A DNA stretch of 64,000 nt, taken from Nocardioides sp. REDSEA-S33_B3 (GTDB lineage Bacteria; Actinomycetota; Actinomycetes; Propionibacteriales; Nocardioidaceae). Under the pieces are notes generated by a model, which was not told the DNA's origin, did no database searches, and was given only the letters and a program-made list of their open reading frames with translations. Both the position numbers and the translations under genes were made by a program. Below, one piece after another: positions 25,633-35,091 of the stretch. The stretch spans positions 186,001 through 250,000 of the forward strand of contig LUPK01000059.1 in assembly GCA_001627335.1 (NCBI GenBank). The letters are read 5' to 3'. The first letter of the stretch is position 1; each line of letters starts with the position of its first letter.

Positions 25633-25646
25633 TGTAACGTGTTCTA
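25633..25646. promoter_or_regulatory. KstR operator, perfect match
   Basis: TGTAACGTGTTCTA matches the consensus exactly and is identical to the site at 10048. It lies in the 138-base gap after mam4B and upstream of the ferredoxin reductase operon. Confidence 0.85.
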
Positions 25647-25668
25647 GTCCTGGGCGGAACCAGGTCCG

Positions 25669-26478
25669 CTACTGCGTGTCGATCTGGTCGATCAGCCAGC
25701 CGTCGGGGGTGTCGACCACGGTGACGAGTGCGCGGTACTCGCTGAAGGAGGTCTGCGCACCCTTCTTGGTGACGTACTGATTGAGGAAGAGCAGTGCCTG
25801 CACCGTGCTGCCCGTCGCCCGGGTCACCGCCTGGCCCAGCACCCGCACCTCGACCTCGGTGCGCTGGTCCACGAAGTCCTCGCGGACGTCCTCCTTGGTC
25901 GCGAGGTAGGTCTCGGCGAACTCGTCGGTCATCACGCCCCGAGCGCGCTCGATGCCCTCGTCGTAGGTCTCCCAGCTCGCGCCCAGCACGATCTGTGCGC
26001 CCTGGGCGGCGGCCTCGACCGCCGGACGCCAGGTGCGCTCGGGCACCACGACGGGGCGTTCGGCCGTCACACCCGCCCGGTCGTCGTCGCGCCAGAGCAC
26101 CACCGCCTCGACCACCACGGCGGCCGTCAGCAGCACGATCACCGCGACGAGGGCCAGCAGGCCGCGGCGGCCCAGACCGCGCCAGGCGACCGTCGTCTGC
26201 TCGTCCGCCGGGGCAGCCTGCTCCTCGCGGAGCTCGTGCTGGTCGTGCACCTCGCGGTCACCGGGCATCGGCGGCGGCGGGGGCACGAGCGGGTCACCGG
26301 ACTGCTCGACCTCGCGCGATCCGTCGGTCGCCTCGGTCTCGGGCCTGTGGACGTCCTGGCCGGGCCGGGGGCCGCTGCCGGCGAGTCGACGCGGGCGACT
26401 GGTGGAGGCGCGCGAGGAGCGTCCGGTGGATCGGCCGGTGGATCGGCCGGTGGATCGGTCGGTGGGTCTCTGCGCCAT
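25669..26478 (-). CDS. Mce-associated membrane protein (Mam4B-like)
   Basis: The 269-aa protein has a long polar N-terminus with STGR repeats and a proline run, one transmembrane helix (GLLALVAVIVLLTAAVVVEAVVLW, about residues 107-130) and an extracytoplasmic domain ending in DGWLIDQIDTQ. The layout matches Mce-associated proteins, here last in the mce4 operon like Rv3492c. They are thought to stabilise the Mce complex. ATG at 26478 lies one base after the preceding stop; the track start (26649) is a shadow. Confidence 0.82.
   Translation of the reverse strand: MAQRPTDRSTGRSTGRSTGRSSRASTSRPRRLAGSGPRPGQDVHRPETEATDGSREVEQSGDPLVPPPPPMPGDREVHDQHELREEQAAPADEQTTVAWRGLGRRGLLALVAVIVLLTAAVVVEAVVLWRDDDRAGVTAERPVVVPERTWRPAVEAAAQGAQIVLGASWETYDEGIERARGVMTDEFAETYLATKEDVREDFVDQRTEVEVRVLGQAVTRATGSTVQALLFLNQYVTKKGAQTSFSEYRALVTVVDTPDGWLIDQIDTQ
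26423..26470. repeat. 12-bp tandem repeat in the Mam4B N-terminus
   Basis: CCGGTGGATCGG occurs three times exactly from 26423 to 26458, followed by a degenerate fourth unit. It encodes repeated S-T-G-R in the cytoplasmic tail of Mam4B. Copy number could change by slippage without shifting the frame. Confidence 0.8.
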
Positions 26479-26479
26479 G

Positions 26480-26986
26480 TCAGGCCACGAACTGCAGGTC
26501 GGAGGTGAGCCAGCGGCCGTCGACGAGCACCATCTCCAGCCGCAGCCGGAAGGCGCGGGCGACGGGCTCGTCGTCGGTCGTGACGTTGGCGACCGTGCCG
26601 GTCGTGGCCGCCAGCACGGTCGCTGAGTCCGCATCCGCGTCGACGACACCGATCCAGACGACCTCGCCCTCCATCACCGAGCGGTTCTCCTCCAGCAGGG
26701 TCAGGACCCCCTCGGTCGATGCGTCGTACTGCTCGGCGAAGTCGCCGGTGGCACCCTCGGCGACCGCCTCGATGCTCTCCTCGGCGCGGTCGTAGCGGAT
26801 GTTGACGAAGGCCTCGGTCTGCGCGGTCGCCGCCGCCAGGACATCGGCGTACCGGTCGCTCGTCGCCGTCTCCTCGGCCCGGTCGCCACGGGCCTGCCAG
26901 GCGGCGACGCCCAGCACGACGACGACCGCGGCCAGCACGAGCGCCAGCGCGCCGAGGGCGGCGACCAGCCGGGGTCCGGCGCTCAC
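26480..26986 (-). CDS. Mce-associated membrane protein (Mam4A-like)
   Basis: The 168-aa protein has one N-terminal transmembrane helix (VAALGALALVLAAVVVVLGVAAW) and an outer domain ending in DGRWLTSDLQFVA, the Mce-associated family shape; it corresponds in position to Rv3493c. GTG at 26986 overlaps the mce4F stop (GTGA). The track shows it only as the end of a longer shadow ORF (26480-28345). Confidence 0.82.
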   Translation of the reverse strand: MSAGPRLVAALGALALVLAAVVVVLGVAAWQARGDRAEETATSDRYADVLAAATAQTEAFVNIRYDRAEESIEAVAEGATGDFAEQYDASTEGVLTLLEENRSVMEGEVVWIGVVDADADSATVLAATTGTVANVTTDDEPVARAFRLRLEMVLVDGRWLTSDLQFVA

Positions 26987-28278
26987 CGGCTCCTCACCGG
27001 CCCCACCAGCAACCACGTCCACGCGTCCTCCCCCAGGATCGACAGGTCCGGCGTCTCGAGGAACCGTACCGGCTCCCCCGCGGCGTCCACCGCACCGGAG
27101 AGGACACCGGTGAGCGGGTCGTAGGTGCCGGTCACCGTGGCGCCGTCCGACCCGGGGGCCACCCGGCGCGGGCCGGTGTTGCCGCCGTCGGCGTCCGGGG
27201 AGTAGCGCGGACCGCGCATGCCGTACGGCGGGCCCGACTCGCAGCGGGCCGGGAAGATCGGTCCATCGGTCAGGTCGTTGCCCGGGCGCCAGTCCTCGGT
27301 GGGCTTGAACCCCTCCGTGCACGGCGGCACGGAGTAGTCCAGCTGCAGGTTGACGTGCCCGTAGCCGTCCGCCGGGGTGCCGGTGAACCCCGAGGAGATC
27401 ACCCGCGGGTAGGTGACCAGCAGCTGCTCGAGGCCCGCGAGGTGGCTGACGACGACCTGGTTGAGGGACACCGCGTGGCCCAGCAGGATCGGCAGGGTCG
27501 GCTCGAGGTCGGTGAGCAGGGCGTCGAGCTGCCGGGCGGTGCCGGGGGTGCCCTGCAGCACCTGGCGCAGCGGCCGGTCCGAGCGCCGCAGCGAGCCCGT
27601 GAGCAGTCGCAGGTCGCGGGAGAGGGCGCGGATGTTCTCCTGGTTGTCGCGCTGGGTCCGCAGCACCGTCAGACCGCTCTCGAGCAGGTCGATGGTCTCG
27701 TCGGTGTGCTCGGCGGCCTCGCGGACGAACCGTCCGCCGTCGTCGACCAGGGCCTGGAGCGCCCCGCCGGTGTCGTCGAACATCGTGCCGAGCTCCTCGA
27801 CCACCGACCGCAGGTGACGCCGGTCGACACCGGAAACGAACTCGTCGAGCTCGACGAGCAGATCGCCCTCGTCGACCGGGAGCGAGTCGGGTCCGCCCGT
27901 GAGCACGTCGCCGTCCTCGGCGTACGGGCCCTCGTCGTCGGCCGGCTCGAAGTCGAGGTACTGCTCGCCCACGGCCGAGAGGTTGTGGACGTACATCGGG
28001 GAGTCCAGCGGGAGCCGGGTCCCCTCCTCGAGCCGCATCGTCACGGTCAGGCCCTCGCGGGTCGGCTCCATCCGGGTCACCCGGCCGACCTTGACGCCGC
28101 GGTAGGTGACCTCGGAGCCCTCGAACAGCCCACCGCTGCCGGGGAGCGTGGCCTGGACGGTGATGCCCCGGCCGAGGACCCGGTCCACGACACCGAGGTA
28201 GGTGCCGGTGATGTAGACGATGCCCACCGCCGAGAGGACCAGGAAGGCGGCGATCCGGATGCGCGTGCCGCGGGTCAT
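26983..28278 (-). CDS. mce4F: Mce4F, MCE-domain subunit of the steroid importer
   Basis: The 431-aa protein has an N-terminal membrane helix (IAAFLVLSAVGIVYITGTYLGVV), an MCE domain at about residues 38-115 (GLFEGSEVTYRGVKVGRV, then LSAVGEQYLDFEP), a coiled helical region, and a long polar tail. MCE subunits form hexameric tunnels that carry lipid across the cell envelope. ATG at 28278 overlaps the mce4E stop as ATGA. Being the sixth mce gene and lacking a lipobox fits subunit F. Confidence 0.88.
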   Translation of the reverse strand: MTRGTRIRIAAFLVLSAVGIVYITGTYLGVVDRVLGRGITVQATLPGSGGLFEGSEVTYRGVKVGRVTRMEPTREGLTVTMRLEEGTRLPLDSPMYVHNLSAVGEQYLDFEPADDEGPYAEDGDVLTGGPDSLPVDEGDLLVELDEFVSGVDRRHLRSVVEELGTMFDDTGGALQALVDDGGRFVREAAEHTDETIDLLESGLTVLRTQRDNQENIRALSRDLRLLTGSLRRSDRPLRQVLQGTPGTARQLDALLTDLEPTLPILLGHAVSLNQVVVSHLAGLEQLLVTYPRVISSGFTGTPADGYGHVNLQLDYSVPPCTEGFKPTEDWRPGNDLTDGPIFPARCESGPPYGMRGPRYSPDADGGNTGPRRVAPGSDGATVTGTYDPLTGVLSGAVDAAGEPVRFLETPDLSILGEDAWTWLLVGPVRSR

Positions 28279-29620
28279 GCCGCACCGCCCCCGACCAGGT
28301 CGGCGAGGCTCGCCGAGCCGCCCCCGCTGCCGCGGGCGCTGGCACCGCCCAGCAGGCCGTCCAGGAGCCCGTCGAGGCCGCCTCCCAGGATCCCCCCGAG
28401 GTCCTCGAGGCCGGGGAGGTCGGGCAGCAGGTTGAGCACCTGGCACACCGCCTTCTCCTCGTGTGCGGGTCGCCGGCACTTCTTCTTCAGCTGCGTGAGC
28501 AGGTCGAGGTCGCCGAGGACCTTCGTGCACGGCTTGCTGGTGAGGCTGCCGGAGGCCAGGCACTGCAGCACCAGGCCCACGGTCTCGACGGGGTCGGGCA
28601 CTTCCACCGGCGGCAGCAGGCCGCCGCCGGGCAGGAGGTTCTCCAGGCTGATGTCGGCGCGGATCGAGGTGTTGGCGTAGTCGCCCTTGACGATCTCCGA
28701 GGCCTCCTTGGGGAACGGGAAGCTGATCAGCAGGTTGAGACCCGGGGCGAGGTGGTCACCGGCGGCGTTGAGCTGGCGCAGCACCGGCCGCAGGTCGCGC
28801 AGCGACGCGAGCAGGTCCTCCTTGCTGGCCCGGATGACCCGGGTGCCGACGGTGCCCAGCTCGTCGAGCGAGCCGAGCATCGCCACCAGCTCGTCGTGCT
28901 GCTCGCGCAGCACCCCGATCGCCGGCCCGGTGGCGTCGATCGCGTCGGTGATCACCTGCTTCTCGCGGTTGAGCGTGCGGGTGAGGCCGGCGATGGACTC
29001 CATCGCCCGGATGATCTCTGCCTTCTGGCGGTCCAGGGTGCCCACGACGTCGGACAGGTTGCCGAGCAGCGCCTTGAGCCGCTCCTCCCGGCCGTCCATC
29101 ACGTCGTTGAGCTCGCGGGTGATGGTGCCCAGCTGCGCCACGCCGCCGCCGCTGAGGAGGTAGGACAGCGCGCCGAGCACCTCCTCGACCTCCGGGTTGC
29201 GACCGGTGGAGGGCAGCTCGATGCGGTCGCCGTCCTCGAGCCGGCCGACCGGTTCACCGGACGGGGCCTCGAGGGCGACGTACTTCTCACCGAGCAGCGA
29301 GACCTGCCGGATGTCGGCGACGGTGTTGTCGGGCAGCTCGACGTCGTCGCGCACGCGCAGCGTCACCCGCGCGTGCCAGCCGATGCGCTCGACGTCGACG
29401 ACCTCGCCGACCGTCACGTCGTCGACCATCACCGGGGACCGCGGGACGACGTTGAGCACGTCGGCGAAGTCCGCGGTCACCTCGAACGCCTCGTCGGCGT
29501 CGACCGGCGAGCCCGGCAGCGGCAGTCGTAGGCGCCGTCGAAGTCGCAGCCGGTGAGCAGGAGCGTGCCGGCCAGGGCAGCCGCCACCGCTCGTGCCGCA
29601 CGAGGGAGTCCGAGGCCCAT
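28275..29620 (-). pseudogene. mce4E: mce4E (LprN-like lipoprotein subunit), apparent one-base frameshift
   Basis: The start, ATG at 29620, overlaps the mce4D stop as TGATG and encodes a lipoprotein signal (AVAAALAGTLLLTGC) then DFDGAYD. The rest of the protein (LPLPGSPVDADEAF onward, 416 aa) continues in a different frame from about 29525, where GACTGCCG would need one more C to read on. Combined length would be about 448 aa, normal for Mce E subunits, which carry this lipobox and an LPLPG element. The MCE domain (VLNVVPRSPVMVDDVTVGEV) is intact. The ORF track splits it into 29477-29839 and 28275-29849. It may be a true mutation, a sequencing error or recoding. Confidence 0.82.
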
Positions 29621-30824
29621 CACCGGCCACCTGCCAGCAGGTCGGCGAGGTCCGTGCCGCCGGGGGCCGGCCGGTTGGCCGTCCCGGAGGGCCGTCCACT
29701 GTGCTCGGGCGGGATGAACGGGACCTGGGTGGTGATCGGCTCCAGCAGCATCTCGAACAGCTCGCACGCGAGGTCCGCGGAGACCCGCGGCAGCCCGGCC
29801 TGCTGCACGATGCCGCACAGGAAGCCGTCGGCGTCCCACACGTTGCCACCGATGCCGATGCGCGAGCCGATGGAGTTGGACTCGTTGTTGAAGGCCAGGG
29901 CGAGGTTGCCCATCGCCACGGGAGCCACGGTCAGGGCGGTGTCGAGGGAGTCACGCTCGGAGTCGAGGTTCTTCACGACCCGCGTCAGCTTCTCCACGTC
30001 GGTCACGAGTGCCTCGCGGTTCTCACCGACGAAGTCCTCGACGCTCCCCACGGCGCGGGCCACGGCGGCCAGCGCGGCGGAGATCTCCTGGCGCTCGTCG
30101 GCGAGGTCGGCCGAGACCCCGGCGAGGTCCCGGAGGAAGGCACGCACCAGCCGGTCGTTCTCGGCGAGGGTGCCGGTGAAGGTCGCGAGCTCGGTGACGG
30201 TGTCGAAGAGGTCGCCGCTGCCCTCGCCGAACGTCGTCGCCGCAGCGGACAGCTCCCGGATCATCCGGTTGCCCCGCTCGCCCTGCCCCGACAGCGCCTC
30301 GTCGCCGGCGCGCAGCAGGTTGTCCAGCGTCCCGTCACGGTTGACCCCGTTGGGGCCCAGCGCCTGGGACAGGTCGCGCAGCGAGCGGTAGATGCGGTCC
30401 AGCTCGACCGGCACGCCGGTGTCGGGCAGGGCGATGTCGGCGCCGTCGGCCAGGAGCTCCCCCCGGAGTACGCCGGGGTGAGCTGCACGTAGCGGTCGGC
30501 CACGAGCGTCGGGGTCACGATGGCGGCCTTCGCGTCAGCGGGGAGGCGGACGTCGGCGTCGTACTCCATCTCGACGGCGACCGAGGCGCCGTCGGGGGTC
30601 ACCGACGTGACGCGCCCGACGGTCACCCCGAGCACCCGGACGTCGGTGCCGACGAAGACGCTGACCGCGCGGGGGAAGTGGGCGGTGACGGTGTGCGGCT
30701 CCTCGCCGTCACGCAGCACCAGCACGCCTGCGGTGGCGAGCAGGGCGACGACGAGCGCCACGGCGAGGCCGCGGTGGCGCAGGCCGCGCAGCAGGGACCC
30801 GGTCGCGTGGGAGGTGGTGGCCAT
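29620..30824 (-). pseudogene. mce4D: mce4D, apparent one-base frameshift in a G6 run
   Basis: ATG at 30824 overlaps the mce4C stop (TGATG) and encodes a membrane helix (GLAVALVVALLATAGVLVL) and an MCE domain (FVGTDVRVLGVTVGRV ... DRYVQLTPAYSGG). At the six-G run (30459-30464) the frame breaks; with a seventh G it would read ELLADGADIALPDTGVPVEL and continue for about 279 aa to the stop overlapping mce4E. The reconstructed protein is about 401 aa. Both halves look under selection, with no other damage, so a sequencing or recent homopolymer deletion is likely. The ORF track shows 30261-31958 and 29620-30414 separately. Confidence 0.82.
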
Positions 30825-31807
30825 CAGTCCTCCAGGCTTCCGGGCAGGAACTCGCCGGTCGGGATGGCCAGCAGGTTGACGACGTAGGCGTCGAACCACG
30901 GACCGGTGCCGATGATGTTGCCGAGGATCGAGACGTAGGGCCCGAGTGCCGCCATCGTCGCCTTCAGCTCCTTCTCCTTGCTGGTCAGGAAGTCCAGGAG
31001 GTCCTCGACCTCTCGCAGCGCGGGGGCGATCTGGCGCTGGTTGTCCTCGGCGACGCCGCGCAGCTCGTCGGCGAGCCCGCGGGCGCCGACGAGCAGGCGG
31101 TGGATGGCCTGCTTGCGCCGACGCACCTCCTCGAAGACGAGCTCGCTGCGGGACATGAGCGTCACGACGTCCTCGCTGCGGTCGGCCAGCAGGGTCGAGA
31201 CGTCCTTGGCCGAGGAGAGCAACGAGCGGATCTCCTCGTCGCGGGAGGCGACCGCCCGGCTCAGGTCGGCGATGCCCTGCATCGAGGCCTCGAGCTCGGG
31301 GGCCGCCTCGTCGACGGTCCCGGCCAGCACGTCGAGGGCCTCGACGAGCTGGTCGGTGTCGATCTCCTCGGTGGTCGTGGTCAGGTCGCCGAAGACACCG
31401 ACGATGTCGTAGGCCGAGTCCGTGCGCTCCAGCGGGATCGGCTCGTCCTCCGACTGCTGGCCCGGGCCCGCCGGGTCGAGCTGGAGGTACTTCTCCCCCA
31501 GCAGGTTCAGCACCTCGACGGAGGCGCGCGACTCGGTGCCGAAGTCGACGTCGTTGTCGACCTCGAAGGTGACGAGCACCCGGTCGTCCACGAGCTCGAG
31601 CCCCTGGACCCGGCCCGAGCGGATGCCACCGACCTGGACCATGTTGCCGGCCCGCAGCCCGGAACCCTCGGCGAACCACGCCTGGTAGGTGGTGCCGCTG
31701 AAGCCGGGGAACTTCGAGAGGTTGAACGCTGCCGCCATGATCAGCGCCATCACGACCAGGGTGATGGTGCCCAGGCGCAGGACCTGCGCGTCGGAGTGGC
31801 GTGCCAT
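30824..31807 (-). CDS. mce4C: Mce4C, MCE-domain subunit
   Basis: The 327-aa protein has an N-terminal membrane helix (LGTITLVVMALIMAAAF), an MCE domain (GLRAGNMVQVGGIRSGRVQG ... LGEKYLQLDPAGPG) and a long helical region rich in charged residues. Its start overlaps the mce4B stop by one base (TGATG), and the same happens with mce4D downstream, showing strong translational coupling. It is intact. Confidence 0.9.
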   Translation of the reverse strand: MARHSDAQVLRLGTITLVVMALIMAAAFNLSKFPGFSGTTYQAWFAEGSGLRAGNMVQVGGIRSGRVQGLELVDDRVLVTFEVDNDVDFGTESRASVEVLNLLGEKYLQLDPAGPGQQSEDEPIPLERTDSAYDIVGVFGDLTTTTEEIDTDQLVEALDVLAGTVDEAAPELEASMQGIADLSRAVASRDEEIRSLLSSAKDVSTLLADRSEDVVTLMSRSELVFEEVRRRKQAIHRLLVGARGLADELRGVAEDNQRQIAPALREVEDLLDFLTSKEKELKATMAALGPYVSILGNIIGTGPWFDAYVVNLLAIPTGEFLPGSLED

Positions 31808-32922
31808 CAGTCCTCGCCCCCCGCGGAGCCGTCCTCGCCGGCGCCGTTGCAGCGCGGCGCGGTGGACTGGAACTCGAGGTCGTTGAGCTGGTCCAGCAGG
31901 ACGTCGAGGCCGGGGATGCCCTCGAGCTCGGGGAGCGTGATCTTCCCGGAGAAGCCACAGAGGTAGTAGTTGTACCAGCTGCCGTAGGTGCCGGTGCGGG
32001 TCTGGTCGGTCATCGACTCCGGCAGCCGCTCGACCAGCTCCACGAGCACGTCCCGGTTGCGCGGCTGGTTGAGCAGCCTGGCCAGGCGGCGCAGCTCGGC
32101 GACGTCGTCCTCGAGCAACGGGCGTCCGCGGGTGAGCAGGTCGGCCACCTCCTCGGTGAGCTCGGAGATGCTCCCCAACGAGGAGCCGATGAGGCGGCGG
32201 TCGCGGGCGAGGTCGCCCATCCAGCGCTTCAGCTCCACGACGAGCCGCGTCAGCTGGGAGTGACGGGAGTCGACGGTCCGCAGCGTCTCGTCGAGGTTGG
32301 TGACCACGCGACCGATGAGCTCGTCGCGCTCGGCGAGGTCGCCGGTCAACGAGGCGGTGCGCCGCAGCAGCCCGGCGACGGTGCCGCCCTCGCCCTGCAG
32401 CACCTGGACCAGGTTGAGCGAGAGCTCGTTGACCTGCTCGGGTCGCAGCGCCTGGAACAGCGGCTTGAACCCGTTGAAGAGCGTGGTCAGGTCGAGCGCC
32501 GGGCTGGTCCGGGCCGCCGGGATCGGGTCGGCGGGGTCCTGCGCGGGTGCGGTGTCGCCGTCACGCCCATCCTCCAGCGCGAGGTACCGGTCGCCGACCA
32601 GGTTGAGGAAGCGGATCTCGGCCCGCGACGAGGTCGTCAGCTCCACGTCGGCCTTGACCCGGAAGGTGACCAGCGCCTGGGACCGCTCGTGGTGCTCGAC
32701 CGAGCGGACCTCGCCGACGCTCACGCCCGCGACGCGGACGTCGTCGCCCTTCTCGAGCATCGAGGCACTGGTGAAGACCGCGGTGTACTCCTGGCCGGCA
32801 CCGAACCCGATGTTGCCCATGATGGCGGCGAGCAGACCGGTCACGAGGACCGAGACGACGGTGAAGACGCCGAGCTTGACGGCGGCCGCGATGGTGGCCA
32901 CGTTGCGCTGCTGGGTGCTCAC
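31807..32922 (-). CDS. mce4B: Mce4B, MCE-domain subunit
   Basis: The 371-aa protein has a membrane helix (VKLGVFTVVSVLVTGLLAAI), an MCE domain (LEKGDDVRVAGVSVGEV ... LVGDRYLALED) and a helical domain, followed by a C-terminal region with two cysteines (NYYLCGFSG, APRCNGAGE) that could form a disulfide outside the membrane. GTG at 32922 overlaps the mce4A stop (GTGA). Confidence 0.9.
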   Translation of the reverse strand: MSTQQRNVATIAAAVKLGVFTVVSVLVTGLLAAIMGNIGFGAGQEYTAVFTSASMLEKGDDVRVAGVSVGEVRSVEHHERSQALVTFRVKADVELTTSSRAEIRFLNLVGDRYLALEDGRDGDTAPAQDPADPIPAARTSPALDLTTLFNGFKPLFQALRPEQVNELSLNLVQVLQGEGGTVAGLLRRTASLTGDLAERDELIGRVVTNLDETLRTVDSRHSQLTRLVVELKRWMGDLARDRRLIGSSLGSISELTEEVADLLTRGRPLLEDDVAELRRLARLLNQPRNRDVLVELVERLPESMTDQTRTGTYGSWYNYYLCGFSGKITLPELEGIPGLDVLLDQLNDLEFQSTAPRCNGAGEDGSAGGED

Positions 32923-34229
32923 GAGGCCACCGCCTCCCCCCGCAAGACCGGCCCGTAGAGCAGGGACCCGAGCGAGCCGTAGGCGCCGGCGTCACGACCC
33001 GACCGGCCGGCCAGCAGGGCGTTGAGGACCTGCTGGTCGCCGGGCGTGCCGGCGTACCCCATCGAGACGGGGTCGAGCAGGGCCCCGAGGTAGGGCAGCT
33101 TGCTGTCGGGCGGGCGACTGTCCTTGTCCGAACCGTCCCGCAGCGGCTGGGGCCCGATCGGCTCGGGAGGGTTCGGCAGGCCCAGGCACCACGGCCCGCG
33201 GCCGACCTCGCCGTACTCCGGGCGGTCGTCCTCGTCGTAGGCCTCGTACTGGGCGCTGAAGAGCTCGAGGTACTGCTTGACCTCGTTGCCGCTGAACGCC
33301 TTGGACAGCCGCGGCTCGTAGTTCTCGGCCCCCTCCAGCAGGCAGGGCAGCTGCGGCGAGTAGACCGCCAGCAGCCGCAGCAGGGGTGCGGTGACCTCAC
33401 CGACCCGGATCAGGTCGGCCTCGTTGTCGGCCAGGACCCGCGCCGAGGTATCGGCCAGGCCGCCGAGGTCGCTGAAGAAGGTGTCGAGCTGCTGGCGCTT
33501 CTCGGTGACGGTGCGGCTGGTGACCGTGAGGTTCCCGAGCACGTCCAGCAGGTCGGGAGCGGCGTCGTCGTAGGCGTCGGCGACGTCCGCGAGCGCCGCG
33601 AGGTCCTCGCGCAGGGTGGGGAGCGCCCCGCGGATCGCCACGAGGTAGCCGTCGAGGTCGTCCAGCGTCTCGCCCAGGACCTCGCCCCGTCCCTCGAGCG
33701 CCGTCGCCAGGGCGTTGAGCGTCGCGTTGAGGTCGGCGGGGCGGACCGCGCGCAGGAGCGGGAACAGCCGGGCCAGGATGCGGTTGAGCTCGACGTTGGT
33801 CTCCACGCGGTCGGAGGTGATCACCGCGCCGTCGGAGATCGACTCCCCACCACCGTCGCGCGGCACCACCAGCGAGACGAACTTCTGGCCGAACAGCGTG
33901 GTCGGGAGGATCTCGACGCTGACGTCCTCGGGGACCTGGCGCGCGGACTCCGGGTCCAGCGCGAGCGTGATGCGCGCGACGTCGTCGCGCTGCTCGATGC
34001 CCCGCACCTGCCCGACCAGCGCGCCGTTCATCCGGACGTCGCCGAACTTCGCGAGCTGCAGGCCCGCACGCTCGGCCTCGACCACCACCGTCGTCGAGGA
34101 CTCGAAGACCTTGGCGTAGACCGCGACGCAGAACGACAGCAGCAGCCCCAGCAGGGTGAGGAACGCGACACCCGCGACGAGCAGCCGACGGTGCTCGGCC
34201 TTGGAGCCGTGGTGGATGTTGACCAGCAT
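32919..34229 (-). CDS. mce4A: Mce4A, MCE-domain subunit
   Basis: The 436-aa protein has a membrane helix at about residues 15-40, an MCE domain (LAKFGDVRMNGALVGQVRGI ... LFGQKFVSLVVP) and a long helical tail ending in a proline-rich region. It is the first MCE gene after the two permease genes, nine bases beyond the yrbE4B stop. Steroid specificity is inferred from the KstR-like site upstream and from nearby hsd4A and fdxD. Confidence 0.9.
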   Translation of the reverse strand: MLVNIHHGSKAEHRRLLVAGVAFLTLLGLLLSFCVAVYAKVFESSTTVVVEAERAGLQLAKFGDVRMNGALVGQVRGIEQRDDVARITLALDPESARQVPEDVSVEILPTTLFGQKFVSLVVPRDGGGESISDGAVITSDRVETNVELNRILARLFPLLRAVRPADLNATLNALATALEGRGEVLGETLDDLDGYLVAIRGALPTLREDLAALADVADAYDDAAPDLLDVLGNLTVTSRTVTEKRQQLDTFFSDLGGLADTSARVLADNEADLIRVGEVTAPLLRLLAVYSPQLPCLLEGAENYEPRLSKAFSGNEVKQYLELFSAQYEAYDEDDRPEYGEVGRGPWCLGLPNPPEPIGPQPLRDGSDKDSRPPDSKLPYLGALLDPVSMGYAGTPGDQQVLNALLAGRSGRDAGAYGSLGSLLYGPVLRGEAVAS

Positions 34230-34238
34230 GCGCCCCGC

Positions 34239-35078
34239 CTACCCGGTGATCCGGACGGTGGTGGTGGAGCCCCAGATCGCGAAGCTGAGGAAGAAGTCGG
34301 CCACGACGATGGTGACGATGCTGGTCCGGATGGCCCGGCCGACGGCCATGCCGACCCCGGCAGGGCCGCCCGAGGCGGTGTAGCCGTAGTAGCAGTGGAT
34401 GAGGATCACCGCGGTCGCCAGGACCAGCAGCTTGCCGAAGGACCAGATCATGTCGATCGGCGGCAGGAACTGCAGGAAGTAGTGGTCGTAGGTGCCCGGG
34501 CTCTGCCCGTAGATGAGCGTGACGATCAGTCGTGGGGACAGGTAGGACGCGCACAGCGCCACGATGTAGAGCGGGATCACCGCGACGAACGCCGCGATCA
34601 TCCGGGTGGTCACCAGGAACGGCAGCGAGGGGATGCCCATGACGTCGAGGGCGTCGATCTCCTCGGAGATCCGCATGGCGCCCAGGCGTGCGGTGTATCC
34701 ACAGCCGACGGTGGCCGCCAGGGCGATCGAGGAGACCAGCGGCGCGACCTCGCGGGTGTTGAAGTAGGCGGAGATGAAGGCCGAGAACTTCGCGACGCCG
34801 AGCTGGCTGAGCGAGGCGTAGCCCTGGATGCCCACCTCCGTCCCGGCGAAGAAGGCCAGGAACGCGATGACGCCCACGGTGCCGGCGATGAGCGTGAGAC
34901 CCCCGGCGCCGAAGGTGACCTCGGCGAGGGTGTTCACGATCTCGCGGGGGTAGCGCCGGACGGCGCGTGGTGCCCAGGCCAGCGCCTTGACGTAGAAGAG
35001 CAGCTGGTCGCCCTTCTGCTCCAGCGAGGCCCGCTGGCCGGAGACGAAGGCGCTGCCGAGTGCGCCGAGGGTGCTCAT
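34239..35078 (-). CDS. yrbE4B: YrbE4B, MlaE-type permease of the Mce4 transporter
   Basis: The 279-aa membrane protein is of the MlaE/YrbE permease family, with about five or six helices and the conserved cytoplasmic ARLGAMRISEEIDALDVMG block thought to contact the ATPase (Mkl, not in this window). ATG at 35078 has AGGAGC upstream. It pairs with YrbE4A to form the inner-membrane channel. Confidence 0.92.
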   Translation of the reverse strand: MSTLGALGSAFVSGQRASLEQKGDQLLFYVKALAWAPRAVRRYPREIVNTLAEVTFGAGGLTLIAGTVGVIAFLAFFAGTEVGIQGYASLSQLGVAKFSAFISAYFNTREVAPLVSSIALAATVGCGYTARLGAMRISEEIDALDVMGIPSLPFLVTTRMIAAFVAVIPLYIVALCASYLSPRLIVTLIYGQSPGTYDHYFLQFLPPIDMIWSFGKLLVLATAVILIHCYYGYTASGGPAGVGMAVGRAIRTSIVTIVVADFFLSFAIWGSTTTVRITG

Positions 35079-35091
35079 CAGATGCTCCTGC

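Noticed and set aside
28275-29849. Taking the ORF-track 524-aa reading as the natural Mce4E start
   Set aside because: Its first ~110 residues are low-complexity shadow sequence lying over mce4D; the real lipoprotein start is at 29620 in another frame.
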